The notes: generated by a model from the sequence alone, not told the origin. A stretch of 45,177 bases of DNA from Streptomyces griseoaurantiacus (GCA_014656015.1 BNBP01000056.1:1-45177); one strand, 5' to 3'. Counted from the stretch's first letter, positions 22,669 through 31,051 are shown. Numbers and translations are program-made.

Positions 22669-23103
22669 GTGTTCAATGACATAGGAACGTTCGAGCTGTT
22701 GACGATCGTCGTCCTCGCCGTGCTCGTCTTCGGTCCGGACAAGCTCCCGAAGGTCATCCAGGACACCATGCGGATGATCCGCAAGGTCCGCGAGTTCTCG
22801 GAGAGCGCCAAACAGGACATCCGCAAGGAGCTCGGCCCGGAGTTCAAGGACTTCGAGTTCGAGGACCTCAACCCCAAGACGTTCATCCGCAAGCAGATGG
22901 AGAACGACGAACTGGGGCTGAAGGAGATCCGCAACGGCTTCGACCTGAAGAAGGAGATGGCCGAGGTCGCGGAGGCGGTCCACAGCAGCGAGGCCGAGCC
23001 GGCGGGCTCCTCCGGCGCCGCGGTCGACATGCGCAAGAAGCCCGAGCTCACCAAGAAGGACGCGCCGCAGGAGCGCCCGCCCTTCGACGCCGACGCCACC
23101 TGA
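22669..23103 (+). CDS. tatB: Sec-independent translocase subunit TatB
   Basis: This 144-residue protein starts at GTG 22669, six bases after GAGGAG. It has the TatB/TatA pattern: a short N-terminal helix (FNDIGTFELLTIVVLAVLVF), the FGPDKLP hinge, an amphipathic helix (KVIQDTMRMIRKVREFSESA) and a long charged C-terminal region typical of TatB rather than TatA. The E in the transmembrane helix (FEL) is the TatB polar residue. TatB receives twin-arginine precursors for TatC. The position after sigE-rseA-htrA is the same as in mycobacteria, linking secretion capacity to the stress module. Confidence 0.95.
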   Translation: MFNDIGTFELLTIVVLAVLVFGPDKLPKVIQDTMRMIRKVREFSESAKQDIRKELGPEFKDFEFEDLNPKTFIRKQMENDELGLKEIRNGFDLKKEMAEVAEAVHSSEAEPAGSSGAAVDMRKKPELTKKDAPQERPPFDADAT

Positions 23104-23175
23104 CCCCCGCCGGGGCCGCGCCCCCCGCGCGCCCCGCGTGCGCCCCGGCTCCGCGTGTCGGACACCCGACCGGCG

Positions 23176-23194
23176 CTCGTACGACGCGTACGAG
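23176..23194. repeat. Inverted repeat CTCGTACG-ACG-CGTACGAG
   Basis: This perfect 8-bp stem with a 3-base loop lies 73 bases after the tatB stop. It may be the tatB terminator or an operator for the next gene, whose possible -10 (TATGCT) is near 23237. Confidence 0.55.
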
Positions 23195-23337
23195 GCCGTA
23201 CGCGCCGGGTGTTTCCCGGTCGCCCGGGGTGCGGTGGCTATGCTGCCCAGTTGTTGCGCGGACCAGAAAAGAGCGAGGACGCCCGTGGGGGGCGGGCCGC
23301 TCGGGTCGCGCCGGGAACTGAGGAGGCGTCCGGGTAC

Positions 23338-23994
23338 ATGGAGACGACGAGTCGGGTGGGCGCGCAGGCGCCGGCCGCGGAGGACGGACAACAGGTCCCC
23401 TCCGCCCGGCGCACGGTCGACGGCTACCTGCGCGCGCCCTTCCCTTGGTACGGCCTCGACGAGGCGTTCACGGGGCCGCGCTGGCTGATGCAGGTGGGCA
23501 CCGCAGCCGACGGCGCGGTGGAGCACGGTTCGCTCGGACACGGCGACGAGCCGACCATCCGCCACGAGACGACGGAGGACGAGAAGGAACGGTTCGCGGT
23601 CGTGGTGACCGTCGCCGCGCACCCGGGCCGGCGCAGCCCGGACGGCACGGGGCAGCTCGAGGCCACCTCGGTGTCCTCCGCGGCCTGGCTCGCGGGCGCG
23701 GGCCTGCTCACCTGCACCTGGCCCGGACAGCTCGACCACACGCTGCGGGACGACTGGCTGGCCCAGCAGACCGAGACGGCGTGGATCCTCGCCGACGACC
23801 TGGACGGACCTGAGTGGTCCTCGCTCTCGCTGCCGGTGGACGGCGTGCCGACGCCGTTCCACTACCGGGAGTCCGAGTTCGGCTGGGTCCTGGCCGGCTC
23901 CACCGAGCAAGGGGTGCACGTGGGGGCGTACGGGCGCGGGATGAGCGCCTACGGCCTGGGCTTCGCCGTCGCGGAGATCGCCGCCTACGCCTGA
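23338..23994 (+). CDS. Conserved streptomycete protein of unknown function
   Basis: This 218-residue protein starts at ATG 23338, behind GAGGAGG. It has no signal peptide or membrane segment. I recognise no domain. The sequence has many Trp/Tyr/Gly residues (FPWYGLDEAFTGPRWLMQVG, FGWVLAGSTEQGVHVGAYG, MSAYGLGFAVAEIAAY) and acidic segments, suggesting a compact mixed alpha/beta fold. It is placed between tatB and the convergent mrp gene and ends before a strong shared terminator. A transcript starting near 23245 would have a leader of about 90 bases. Confidence 0.82.
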   Translation: METTSRVGAQAPAAEDGQQVPSARRTVDGYLRAPFPWYGLDEAFTGPRWLMQVGTAADGAVEHGSLGHGDEPTIRHETTEDEKERFAVVVTVAAHPGRRSPDGTGQLEATSVSSAAWLAGAGLLTCTWPGQLDHTLRDDWLAQQTETAWILADDLDGPEWSSLSLPVDGVPTPFHYRESEFGWVLAGSTEQGVHVGAYGRGMSAYGLGFAVAEIAAYA

Positions 23995-24008
23995 GCCCCG
24001 GCAGCCAC

Positions 24009-24054
24009 ACGGACCGGTGCCCGCGCCCCCTCGGGGGCGCGGGCACCGGTCCGT
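24009..24054. terminator. Bidirectional hairpin terminator between convergent genes
   Basis: A perfect 22-bp stem around the short centre TC (left arm from ACGGACCGGTGCCCGCG) lies 15 bases after the upstream stop and 18 bases before the mrp stop codon. With one of the longest stems in the window it serves both convergent genes. Confidence 0.9.
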
Positions 24055-24071
24055 CTGCGGAAGGCGCTCTT

Positions 24072-25205
24072 CTAGAACTTGTTCTTCGGGGTGAGGCCCA
24101 GGGTCATGCCGGCAAGACCGCGCTGGCGGCCGCCCAGCTTGCCCGCGATCGCGCGCAGCGCCGAGCCGGCCGGGGACTCGGGGTCGCTGAGGACGACCGG
24201 CTTGCCCTCGTCGCCGCCCTCGCGCAGGCGGACGTCGATCGGGATGGAGCCGAGGACGGGGACCGTGGCGCCGGTGGTGCGGGTCAGGCCGTCGGCGACG
24301 GTCTGACCGCCGCCGGTGCCGAACACGTCGACCATCTCGCCGCAGTGCGGGCACGGCAGGCCCGACATGTTCTCGACCACGCCGACGATCTTCTGGTGGG
24401 TCTGCACGGCGATGGAACCGGCGCGCTCGGCGACCTCGGCCGCCGCCTGCTGCGGCGTCGTCACCACGAGGATCTCGGCGTTCGGCACGAGCTGGGCCAC
24501 GGAGATGGCGATGTCACCGGTGCCCGGCGGGAGGTCGAGCAGCAGCACGTCCAGGTCGCCCCAGTACACGTCCGCCAGGAACTGCTGCAGCGCGCGGTGC
24601 AGCATCGGGCCGCGCCAGACCACCGGGGCGTTGCCCGGGGTGAACATGCCGATGGAGATGACCTTCACGCCATTGGCGGAGGGCGGCATGATCATGTTCT
24701 CGACCTGGGTGGGACGGCCGTCCGCGCCCAGCATCCGGGGCACGCTGTGGCCGTAGATGTCGGCGTCGACGACGCCCACCTTCAGCCCGTCGGCCGCCAT
24801 GGCCGCCGCCAGGTTGACGGTGACGGAGGACTTGCCCACGCCGCCCTTGCCCGAGGCCACCGCGTAGACCCGGGTCAGCGAACCGGGCTTGGCGAAGGGG
24901 ACCTCGCGCTCGGCCTGGCCGCCGCGCAGGGCGGAGGCCAGCTCCTTGCGCTGCTCGTCGCTCATCACGTCCAGCGTGACGTCGACCCGGGTGACACCCT
25001 CCACGCGGGAGACCGCCTCGGTCACCCGCTGGGTGATCGTGTCGCGCATCGGACAGCCGGAGACCGTCAGGTACACGGTCACGGCGACCGCGCCGTCCGC
25101 GCCGATCTCCACCGATTTGACCATCCCCAGCTCGGTGATGGGTCGATGGATCTCGGGGTCGTTCACCGTCGCCAGCGCCTCGCGCACCGCGTCTTCCGTA
25201 GCCAT
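24072..25205 (-). CDS. mrp: Mrp/ApbC-type Fe-S cluster carrier ATPase
   Basis: This 377-residue P-loop ATPase starts at the ATG at 25205 (MATEDAVREALATVNDPEIH). The N-terminal DUF59/MIP18-type domain (1-90) includes SGCPMRD. The deviant Walker A motif is VASGKGGVGKSSVTVNLA; later motifs are VVDADIYGHSVPRML, DLPPGTGD and the CPHCGEMVDVFGTGGG motif, whose CxxC binds the bridging Fe-S cluster. The protein loads clusters onto apo-targets. It is the last gene of the minus-strand set with the DUF1003 and MgtE-N/CBS genes. The C-terminal TLGLTPKNKF is typical of Streptomyces Mrp. Confidence 0.96.
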   Translation of the reverse strand: MATEDAVREALATVNDPEIHRPITELGMVKSVEIGADGAVAVTVYLTVSGCPMRDTITQRVTEAVSRVEGVTRVDVTLDVMSDEQRKELASALRGGQAEREVPFAKPGSLTRVYAVASGKGGVGKSSVTVNLAAAMAADGLKVGVVDADIYGHSVPRMLGADGRPTQVENMIMPPSANGVKVISIGMFTPGNAPVVWRGPMLHRALQQFLADVYWGDLDVLLLDLPPGTGDIAISVAQLVPNAEILVVTTPQQAAAEVAERAGSIAVQTHQKIVGVVENMSGLPCPHCGEMVDVFGTGGGQTVADGLTRTTGATVPVLGSIPIDVRLREGGDEGKPVVLSDPESPAGSALRAIAGKLGGRQRGLAGMTLGLTPKNKF

Positions 25206-25248
25206 GTCCACGATGGTACGGCGCGGGGCACCACCCTCGGGCAGTCCC

Positions 25249-25887
25249 TCAGCGGTCTTCTGCGTCACGTCCCCGTCCGGAGCCGGGCGGGAGCCGCCGA
25301 GGGCCCGGGGGAAGGTCCCGGTGGCCGTTCGCGCGTCCCTCGGCGTGGCCGTCCGGCCGCCCGTCGTGACGCCCCTCCAGCTCCTTGACGAGGTCCTGCA
25401 GTTCGGAGCGGATCCAGTCGCGGGTCGCCACCTCCCCGAGCCCCATGCGCAGCGCGGCGATCTCCCGCGTCAGGTACTCGGTGTCGGCGATCGACCGCTC
25501 GTTCTGCTTACGGTCCTGCTCGAGGTTGACCCGGTCGCGGTCGTCCTGCCGGTTCTGCGCGAGCAGGATCAGCGGGGCGGCGTAGGAGGCCTGCAGCGAC
25601 AGCATCAGCGTCAGGAAGATGAACGGGTACTGGTCGAAGCGCAGATGCTCGGGCGCGGCCACGTTCCACACCACCCACAGGATGATGACGATCGTCATCC
25701 AGACGATGAACCGCCCGGTGCCCAGGAAACGCGCGATGCGTTCGGAGAGGCGTCCGAACGCCTCCGGGTCGTATTCCGGCAGCAGTCGGCGGCGCGGCGG
25801 GCGCGGCTGGTCCAGCCGGGCGCGTGGGCGGGAGCTCGCGGTGGCGCCCACGGGAGCGCGCTCGCGCGACTCGCGGTCAGGAGTCAC
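25249..25887 (-). CDS. DUF1003 membrane protein
   Basis: This 212-residue protein starts at the GTG at 25887, overlapping the stop of the upstream MgtE-N gene by 11 bases. An Arg/Pro-rich N-terminus precedes two transmembrane helices (FIVWMTIVIILWVVWNVAA and FIFLTLMLSLQASYAAPLIL). The DUF1003 signature RQDDRDRVNLEQDRKQNE and a predicted coiled-coil/helical segment follow, ending in a Gly/His/Arg/Pro-rich tail. The family function is unknown; its steady link with MgtE-N/CBS and Mrp genes in actinobacteria suggests a role in divalent metal handling. Confidence 0.93.
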   Translation of the reverse strand: MTPDRESRERAPVGATASSRPRARLDQPRPPRRRLLPEYDPEAFGRLSERIARFLGTGRFIVWMTIVIILWVVWNVAAPEHLRFDQYPFIFLTLMLSLQASYAAPLILLAQNRQDDRDRVNLEQDRKQNERSIADTEYLTREIAALRMGLGEVATRDWIRSELQDLVKELEGRHDGRPDGHAEGRANGHRDLPPGPRRLPPGSGRGRDAEDR

Positions 25888-27157
25888 CGGGCGCCCCCTC
25901 CCCGAGGTGGAACTCCGTCTCGCGCCAGTCCTCGGGCAGCATGTGGTCCAGGACGTCGTCCACCGTCACCGCGCCGAGGAGCGAGCCCGACTCGTCGACG
26001 ACCGGCGCCGCCACCATGTCGTAGGCGGCGAAGAACCCGGCGACCACGGGCAGCGCGTCGTCCGGGGACAGCGACTGCAGATCGTCGTCGAGGATCGAAC
26101 TGACCAGCGTGTACGGGGGATCGCGCAGCAGCCGCTGGAAGTGGACCGTGCCGAGGTACTTGCCGGTCGGCGTGTCGTCCGGCGGCCGGCACACGTACAC
26201 CTGCGCGGCGAGCGCGGGGGACAGGTCGGGGTTGCGGACCCGGGCGAGCGCGTCGGCGACGGTGTCGTCGGGCCGCAGGATGATCGGCTCGGTCGTCATC
26301 AGACCGCCCGCCGTGTGCTCCTCGTACGCCATCAGCCGGCGCATGTCGGCGGCACCCGCGGGCTCCATCAGGCTCAGCAGCCGCTCCTGGTCCTCCTCGG
26401 GCAGCTCGGCGAGCAGGTCGGCGGCGTCGTCGGGGTCCATCGCCTCCAGGACGTCGGCGGCGCGCTCCTCCTTCAGCTTGCCGAGGATCTCGATCTGGTC
26501 GTCCTCGGGCAGTTCCTCCAGGACGTCGGCGAGACGGTCGTCGTCCAGGGCCGCGGCGACCTCGGCGCGGCGTTTGGCGGAGAGGTGGTGCAGCACGTTG
26601 GCGAGGTCGGCGGGGCGGAGCTGCTCGAAGGTGGCGAGCAGGTTCTCGGCGCCCTGGCCCTGCTCCTCCAGGGAGAAGCCGGTGACCGCGTTCCACTCGA
26701 CGGTGAGGGTCTCGCCCCGGTTGCGCCGGAAGGCCCCGCCCCGGCCGCGCTTGCGGACGAAGACGCGGTCGATCTCCCAGTCCCGGCGCGCCGGGAGCTG
26801 CTGCACCGACAGGTCCAGGACGGTGACCTCCTCGCCGCCTTCCACCAGCGTGACCCGGCGGTCCAGCAGTTCCCCGAAGACCAGCCGCTCGGTGGGGCGC
26901 TGTTCGAAACGGCGCACGTTGAGCACACCGGTGGAGATGACCTGACCGGACTCGATGCTCGTCACACGGGTCATGGGAAGGAAGATACGGCGCCGGGTCG
27001 ACAGCTCGACGACCAGTCCGAGCAGCCGCGGCGGCAACCGGTCCACCCGGAACATGACGACCAGATCGCGGACGCGGCCCACCTGGTCGCCGGTCGGATC
27101 GAAGACGGCGACGCCGGACAGGTGCGAGACGAAGATGCGAGGGGCGCTTGCCGCCAT
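25877..27157 (-). CDS. MgtE-N / CBS-domain cytoplasmic protein
   Basis: This 426-residue protein starts at the ATG at 27157, seven bases after AAAGGAGG. Domains in order are a PRC-barrel-like N-terminal part (about 5-150), the MgtE intracellular N-domain (about 165-265, with repeated LPEDDQ, DPDDAADLLAELPEEDQ and LEEL helices), and a CBS pair (about 290-415, TTEPIILRPDDTVADAL and VDESGSLLGAVTVDDVLDHM). The membrane channel domain of true MgtE is missing. It therefore looks like a free-standing Mg2+/nucleotide sensor that could act on CorA (encoded 1.6 kb away) or another transporter. It is first in an operon with the DUF1003 and mrp genes. Confidence 0.93.
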   Translation of the reverse strand: MAASAPRIFVSHLSGVAVFDPTGDQVGRVRDLVVMFRVDRLPPRLLGLVVELSTRRRIFLPMTRVTSIESGQVISTGVLNVRRFEQRPTERLVFGELLDRRVTLVEGGEEVTVLDLSVQQLPARRDWEIDRVFVRKRGRGGAFRRNRGETLTVEWNAVTGFSLEEQGQGAENLLATFEQLRPADLANVLHHLSAKRRAEVAAALDDDRLADVLEELPEDDQIEILGKLKEERAADVLEAMDPDDAADLLAELPEEDQERLLSLMEPAGAADMRRLMAYEEHTAGGLMTTEPIILRPDDTVADALARVRNPDLSPALAAQVYVCRPPDDTPTGKYLGTVHFQRLLRDPPYTLVSSILDDDLQSLSPDDALPVVAGFFAAYDMVAAPVVDESGSLLGAVTVDDVLDHMLPEDWRETEFHLGEGAPGDS

Positions 27158-27378
27158 CCACGCGCCTCCTTTGCGTGCCGTGCGTCCGTGACCTGCGCGC
27201 ACTCTGCGTGCGTGTGCGCGTCCTGTTCCCGACTGCCCCGCAAGACCGGGTTCAGGCTAGCCGGTCCCGGTACGGAATGCCCTGGTGAGGGGTCCGGACG
27301 GACCGGCTCCGGAGGGGGCACGGCGCACCGGTACGCTGCGGTACGCCGATGGCGGATCACACGAGAGGCACCCCACCT

Positions 27379-28131
27379 GTGACTGCAACTCCCCTGGGCC
27401 GTACCCGCAGGACCGCACTCGCGGGTGCGCTGTGTGCCGGACTGGTGGTGACGGCGACGGGGCTGACAGGGTGCGGAGAGGACCCCGACGCGGGCACGAA
27501 CGGGGTGGGCAGACTGCCCGCGGAGCAGATCAGGAAACGCACGCTCGCGGCGGCGGACCAGGCCGCAACCGTACGGCTGTCCGGCAGCGTCGTCAGCGGG
27601 AAGACGACGTACAAGCTCGACATAAAGCTGTCGGACGAGGGCGCCTCGGGCGCGGTGACGTCCAAGGACACCACGTTCCAGCTCCTGCGGGTCGGGGAGC
27701 GGCTCTACCTCAAGGCCGGCGCGGGGTTCTGGCGGCAGGAGAACGGCGGGAGCGGCGGCACGGCCGGGACGGCGGCGGAGAAGCTGGGCGGCAAGTACGT
27801 GAAGGTGCCCGAGCAGGACCCGGCGTACAAGCGCTTCAGCGGGTTCACCGACAAGGACACGCTGCTCACGGGACTGCTCACGCTGCACGGGACGGTCTCG
27901 ACGGACGGGCGGCACGAGGTCGACGGCGTCCGCACGGTGCGGCTCGCCGGCGGCGACGGATCGGGCGGGGCGCTCGACGTCTCCCTGGAGGGCAAGCCCT
28001 ACCCGCTGCGGCTCTCCCGCGCGGGCAACGCGGGCGCGCTCACCCTCACCGACTGGGACAAGCCCTTCACCCCCGAGGAGCCCCCCGCGGCGGACACCCT
28101 CGACTACGGCAGGAACCTCCCCACCGGCTGA
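27379..28131 (+). CDS. Lipoprotein of unknown function
   Basis: This 250-residue lipoprotein starts at GTG 27379, ten bases after GAGAGG; an in-frame ATG at 27349 would add ten residues. The signal sequence has RTRRTALAGALCAGLVVTA and a lipobox LTGC (Cys about residue 32). The mature part has alternating beta-strand patterns (TVRLSGSVVSGKTTYKLDIK, LLRVGERLYLKAGAGFWRQ) that resemble LppX/LprG-type beta-barrel-half folds, which carry lipids in mycobacteria. That comparison is weak. It is divergent from the MgtE-N operon across 220 bases. Confidence 0.85.
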   Translation: MTATPLGRTRRTALAGALCAGLVVTATGLTGCGEDPDAGTNGVGRLPAEQIRKRTLAAADQAATVRLSGSVVSGKTTYKLDIKLSDEGASGAVTSKDTTFQLLRVGERLYLKAGAGFWRQENGGSGGTAGTAAEKLGGKYVKVPEQDPAYKRFSGFTDKDTLLTGLLTLHGTVSTDGRHEVDGVRTVRLAGGDGSGGALDVSLEGKPYPLRLSRAGNAGALTLTDWDKPFTPEEPPAADTLDYGRNLPTG

Positions 28132-28167
28132 GGCACCGTTCCCCGGCGGGTCCGGCCCGTCGGGGGC

Positions 28168-28722
28168 CTACCCGCGGCGCCCCCGACGCCCTCGGCGCCA
28201 CAGCAGCCGGGGGAGCGCCGCCGGGACCGGCTCCCGCGTCGTCACCGGCGTCTCCACCGGCGCCGCCGCCAGCGAGGAGGAGGGCAGCTCCGCGGAGGAG
28301 CCGGCCGGCTCCAGCCGCAGCACCCGGCACTCCCGCCGCCAGCGCTCCGGCATCGTCTCGCCGTCCGCGGCGTTCAGCCGCTTCCCCTTGAGCTCGCCCA
28401 CCGCGGCCTCCCAGGCGGCCGAGCCCGGCGCGAGCTCGACCACCTTCGCGGGCCAGCTCGCGATCCGCCCGCCCTTGTCCTTGCTGCGCACCGTCACGAC
28501 GGCCTCGCCTCCGTCGGCCAGCCCCGGCAGCGGCTGCTCCCCGGGCCCGTCGCCGACCACACAGGCCGCGCCCTCGTGCCAGACGTGCCACAGCGCCCGC
28601 GCCGGGCCGGGCGCGGCCTCGTCCCCGCCGTCCGCGGCGAGGCCCCCGGCACGCACCCAGATCAGCCCGGACTTCTTCGTGGCCTCCTCTACGAGGGCCC
28701 GCGCGAGCAGCTCAGTCGTCAT
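28168..28722 (-). CDS. Possible split-barrel (PNPOx-like) protein of unknown function
   Basis: This 184-residue protein starts at the ATG at 28722 (MTTELLARALVEEATKKSGL). The pattern GLIWVRAGG, ALWHVWHEGAACVVGDG, EAVVTVRSKDKGGRIASWPA and WEAAVGELKGKRLN resembles the beta-strand order of FMN/F420-binding split barrels, but no cofactor motif is certain. The C-terminus is Pro/Ala-rich with an Arg cluster (LLWRRGRRGRRG), perhaps for nucleic acid or membrane contact. It lies downstream of corA on the same strand after 79 bases and may be co-transcribed. Confidence 0.75.
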   Translation of the reverse strand: MTTELLARALVEEATKKSGLIWVRAGGLAADGGDEAAPGPARALWHVWHEGAACVVGDGPGEQPLPGLADGGEAVVTVRSKDKGGRIASWPAKVVELAPGSAAWEAAVGELKGKRLNAADGETMPERWRRECRVLRLEPAGSSAELPSSSLAAAPVETPVTTREPVPAALPRLLWRRGRRGRRG

Positions 28723-28801
28723 GCGCTCAGGGTATAGCGGCCCTTCCCGGGCCTCCGCGGCACTTCGCGGCCCCGGGAAGCGCCCTGCGCGTTCCGGCGC
28801 C

Positions 28802-29917
28802 TCACAGCCACCCGTTGCGCTTCAGCGTGCGGTGGATGGTCAGACACAGGGCGACCGTGACGCACATGACGACGGGGTAGCCATAGCGCCAGTGCAGTTC
28901 CGGCATGTGCTGGAAGTTCATCCCGTACACCCCGCACACCATCGTCGGCACGGCGATGATCGCCGCCCACGAGGTGATCTTGCGCATGTCCTCGTTCTGC
29001 GCGACGGACGCCTGCGCGAGGTTGGCCTGGAGGATGGAGTTCAGCAGCTCGTCGAAGCCGACGACCTGCTCCTGCACCCGGGCGAGGTGGTCGGCGACGT
29101 CGCGGAAGTACTTCTGGATGTCCGGGTCGATCAGCCGCATCGGCCGCTCGCTGAGGAGCTGCATCGGCCGCAGCAGCGGCGATACCGCCCGCTTGAACTC
29201 CAGCACCTCGCGCTTGAGCTGGTAGATCTGCCCGGCGTCGGTGCCCCGCGGGGTGCCCTTGCGGCCCGGCGAGAACACCTCGGTCTCCACCTCGTCGATG
29301 TCGTCCTGCATGGCGTCGGCGACCGCGATGTAGCCGTCGACGACGTGGTCGGCGATCGCGTGCAGCACCGCGGAGGGGCCCTTGGCGAGCAGCTCGGGGT
29401 CGCACTGCAGCCGGTTGCGCAGTGCCCGCAGTGAGCCCTGGCCGCCGTGCCGGACGGTGATGAAGAAGTCCCGGCCGGTGAAGCACATGACCTCGCCGGT
29501 CTCCACGACCTGGCTGTTCGCGGTGAGCCGGTCGTGCTCCACGTAGTGGATCGTCTTGAAGACGGTGAACAGGGTGTCGTCGTACCGCTCCAGCTTGGGC
29601 CGCTGGTGGGCGGTGACCGCGTCCTCCACGGCGAGCGGGTGCAGCCCGAACTCGCCCGCGAGCGCGGCGAATTCGGCGCCGGTCGGCTCGTGCAGGCCGA
29701 TCCAGGCGAAGCCGCCGTCGCGCCGCACGAGGCGCATCGCCTCCTGCGGGGTGAGCCGGCCCGGCGTGTCGACGCGGGCGCCGTCGCGGTAGACGGCGCA
29801 GTCGACGACGGCGGAGGGCGTGGCGGGGTCGCGCGTGGCGTCGTAGGTGCCGTTGTCCTTGCGGGTGGCCGGGCGGGACGGGCGGACCACGGCACGCAGG
29901 TCACGGATCATCGACAT
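28802..29917 (-). CDS. corA: CorA-family magnesium/cobalt transporter
   Basis: This 371-residue divalent cation channel starts at the ATG at 29917, seven bases after GAAGGAG. The cytoplasmic N-terminal funnel domain includes GGFAWIGLHEP and KLERYDDTLFTVFKTIHYVE. Long helices follow (VDGYIAVADAMQDDIDEVET), then two C-terminal transmembrane helices with the selectivity motif GMN (CGVYGMNFQHMPEL) between them. This is the standard pentameric Mg2+ channel architecture. The upstream 549-base region has an inverted repeat and a hairpin cluster but no sequence I can match to a magnesium riboswitch. The MgtE-N/CBS protein nearby may be functionally related. Confidence 0.96.
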   Translation of the reverse strand: MSMIRDLRAVVRPSRPATRKDNGTYDATRDPATPSAVVDCAVYRDGARVDTPGRLTPQEAMRLVRRDGGFAWIGLHEPTGAEFAALAGEFGLHPLAVEDAVTAHQRPKLERYDDTLFTVFKTIHYVEHDRLTANSQVVETGEVMCFTGRDFFITVRHGGQGSLRALRNRLQCDPELLAKGPSAVLHAIADHVVDGYIAVADAMQDDIDEVETEVFSPGRKGTPRGTDAGQIYQLKREVLEFKRAVSPLLRPMQLLSERPMRLIDPDIQKYFRDVADHLARVQEQVVGFDELLNSILQANLAQASVAQNEDMRKITSWAAIIAVPTMVCGVYGMNFQHMPELHWRYGYPVVMCVTVALCLTIHRTLKRNGWL

Positions 29918-30071
29918 GGCAGGCTCCTTCGCGGTGCGGGCAACGAAAGGCCGCTACGAGGGGTGGAACTGCCCGGAATGAGGACGTTCTGACGTGGAGA
30001 CTTCGGCACGTCCACAAAGCGGGGAGCACCGCGCCGTCGCGGTGGCGAGCTTCGCTGCTGATACAGGCCGG

Positions 30072-30101
30072 GCATGATCGGGCGGAACGCTCGGATCATG
30101 C
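30072..30101. promoter_or_regulatory. Inverted repeat GCATGATC-N14-GATCATGC
   Basis: This is a perfect 8-bp dyad with a 14-base spacer, about 155 bases before the corA start. It could be an operator or an RNA stem in the corA leader. Confidence 0.5.
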
Positions 30102-30282
30102 GGACCAGATGAATCAGACAGATCAGACAAGGCGAAACGCACGAGCTCTTCCGTGGTGCGCGCAGGCGATGAGGCGACGGCCGGTCGGAAGGGATGACCG
30201 GGGAGACCGCGTCAGCGGCGGGAAGAGCGGGTGGTACTGCACGGTCGACTTCGGTCCATGCCAGCCCCACCTCCTCCGGCCG

Positions 30283-30336
30283 GTCCCCCGTGGGGGACGA
30301 TCCACTTCCCTTGTTTAAGGGTGCCCCGTGTAGGGG
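30283..30336. other. Three consecutive short hairpins
   Basis: GTCCCCC-GT-GGGGGAC (30283-30298), CCCTT-GTTT-AAGGG (30308-30321) and CCCC-GTGTA-GGGG (30324-30336) are all perfect and closely spaced. They could be part of a structured leader or small RNA, or a terminator for antisense transcription. No known RNA family is recognised. Confidence 0.6.
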
Positions 30337-30454
30337 AGTTTCATGGGCGTCGGGGCCTGAGCGCCACGCTTCTGCGTGCTGCCCCGAGCGACCGGCTCAG
30401 CGTATCAGCCGACCGGCGCGTCAAGGCGCCGCTTTGCCCTGTACTGGCGAGTTC

Positions 30455-30460
30455 TATGCT
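30455..30460 (+). promoter_or_regulatory. -10 element of a probably leaderless gene (SUFU-like)
   Basis: TATGCT ends six bases before the ATG at 30467 and there is no Shine-Dalgarno sequence. Transcription would therefore start at or next to the A of ATG. Confidence 0.55.
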
Positions 30461-30466
30461 CGCGGC

Positions 30467-31051
30467 ATGGCAGATGTTCTCCCCCTCGTCGAGGCCCGGC
30501 TGCGCACCGCGCTGGGCGAACCGGACGCGCGCGCGGCGGTCACCTTCCTCGGAACGGACCGCATCGAGGTGCTGCGTTTCACGGAGGGGGACATCGTCCG
30601 TTACGCCACGCTCGGCATGTCCGCCCAGCCCATGAGCGACCCCACCGCGGCCCTCGCCGACCCGGTCCAGGGCCCGCGCGCCGAGCTGGTCCTCTCCGTC
30701 CGCGCCGGGCGCGCCGACACCGACAAGGTGCTCCGACCGCTCGCCGTGCTGGCCGCTTCCCCGCAGGTGGAGGGGGTGGTGGTGGCCCCCGGTGCCTCCC
30801 TCGACGTGGGCGAGCCGCTGTGGCCGGGCGCCCCCTTCACCTCCGTACTGGTCGCGGAGCCGGGCGGGCTGGTGGAGGACCTGGAACTCGACCCGCCGAG
30901 GGACCCCGTGCGGTTCCTGCCGCTGCTGCCCATGACGCTCAACGAGGCCGCGTGGAAGCGCGTGCAGGGCGCGGGCGCCCTCCAGGAGCGCTGGCTGACG
31001 CACGGGACGGACCTGCGGGACCCCGCCCGCGGGTCCGTCCCGCTCACGTGA
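30467..31051 (+). CDS. Suppressor-of-fused (SUFU) domain protein
   Basis: This 194-residue cytoplasmic protein starts at ATG 30467. The SUFU-like pattern is visible through its length: IEVLRFTEGDIVRYATLGMS, RAELVLSVR, FTSVLVAEPGG, and FLPLLPMTLNEAAWKRVQGA before LQERW. Bacterial SUFU proteins are frequent near contact-dependent toxins as immunity proteins, but no toxin gene is adjacent here, so a housekeeping role is more likely. The mRNA is probably leaderless. The gene converges on the MFS gene with a 46-base gap. Confidence 0.88.
   Translation: MADVLPLVEARLRTALGEPDARAAVTFLGTDRIEVLRFTEGDIVRYATLGMSAQPMSDPTAALADPVQGPRAELVLSVRAGRADTDKVLRPLAVLAASPQVEGVVVAPGASLDVGEPLWPGAPFTSVLVAEPGGLVEDLELDPPRDPVRFLPLLPMTLNEAAWKRVQGAGALQERWLTHGTDLRDPARGSVPLT

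Larger units (their letters stand above)
29918..30466. other. 549-base divergent intergenic region with structured elements
   Basis: No gene is supported between corA and the SUFU-like gene. The region contains an 8-bp inverted repeat (30072-30101), a tandem ATCAGACA(A/G) repeat near 30113-30130, a cluster of three hairpins (30283-30336) and the promoter of the SUFU-like gene. Confidence 0.7.

Noticed and set aside
20740..24354. Open frame of 1204 codons on the minus strand under the anti-sigma, htrA and tatB genes
   Set aside because: It is a high-G+C shadow of well-supported genes and crosses a 22-bp terminator stem; no recognisable domains.
29918..30400. Possible magnesium (M-box) riboswitch before corA
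   Set aside because: I looked for the conserved GGTGAGGCTCC-type block and following core on both strands and found none, only unrelated hairpins.
30467..31051. SUFU-like protein as an immunity gene of a polymorphic toxin
   Set aside because: No toxin, secretion-linked or repeat-rich partner gene is adjacent; neighbours are transport genes.
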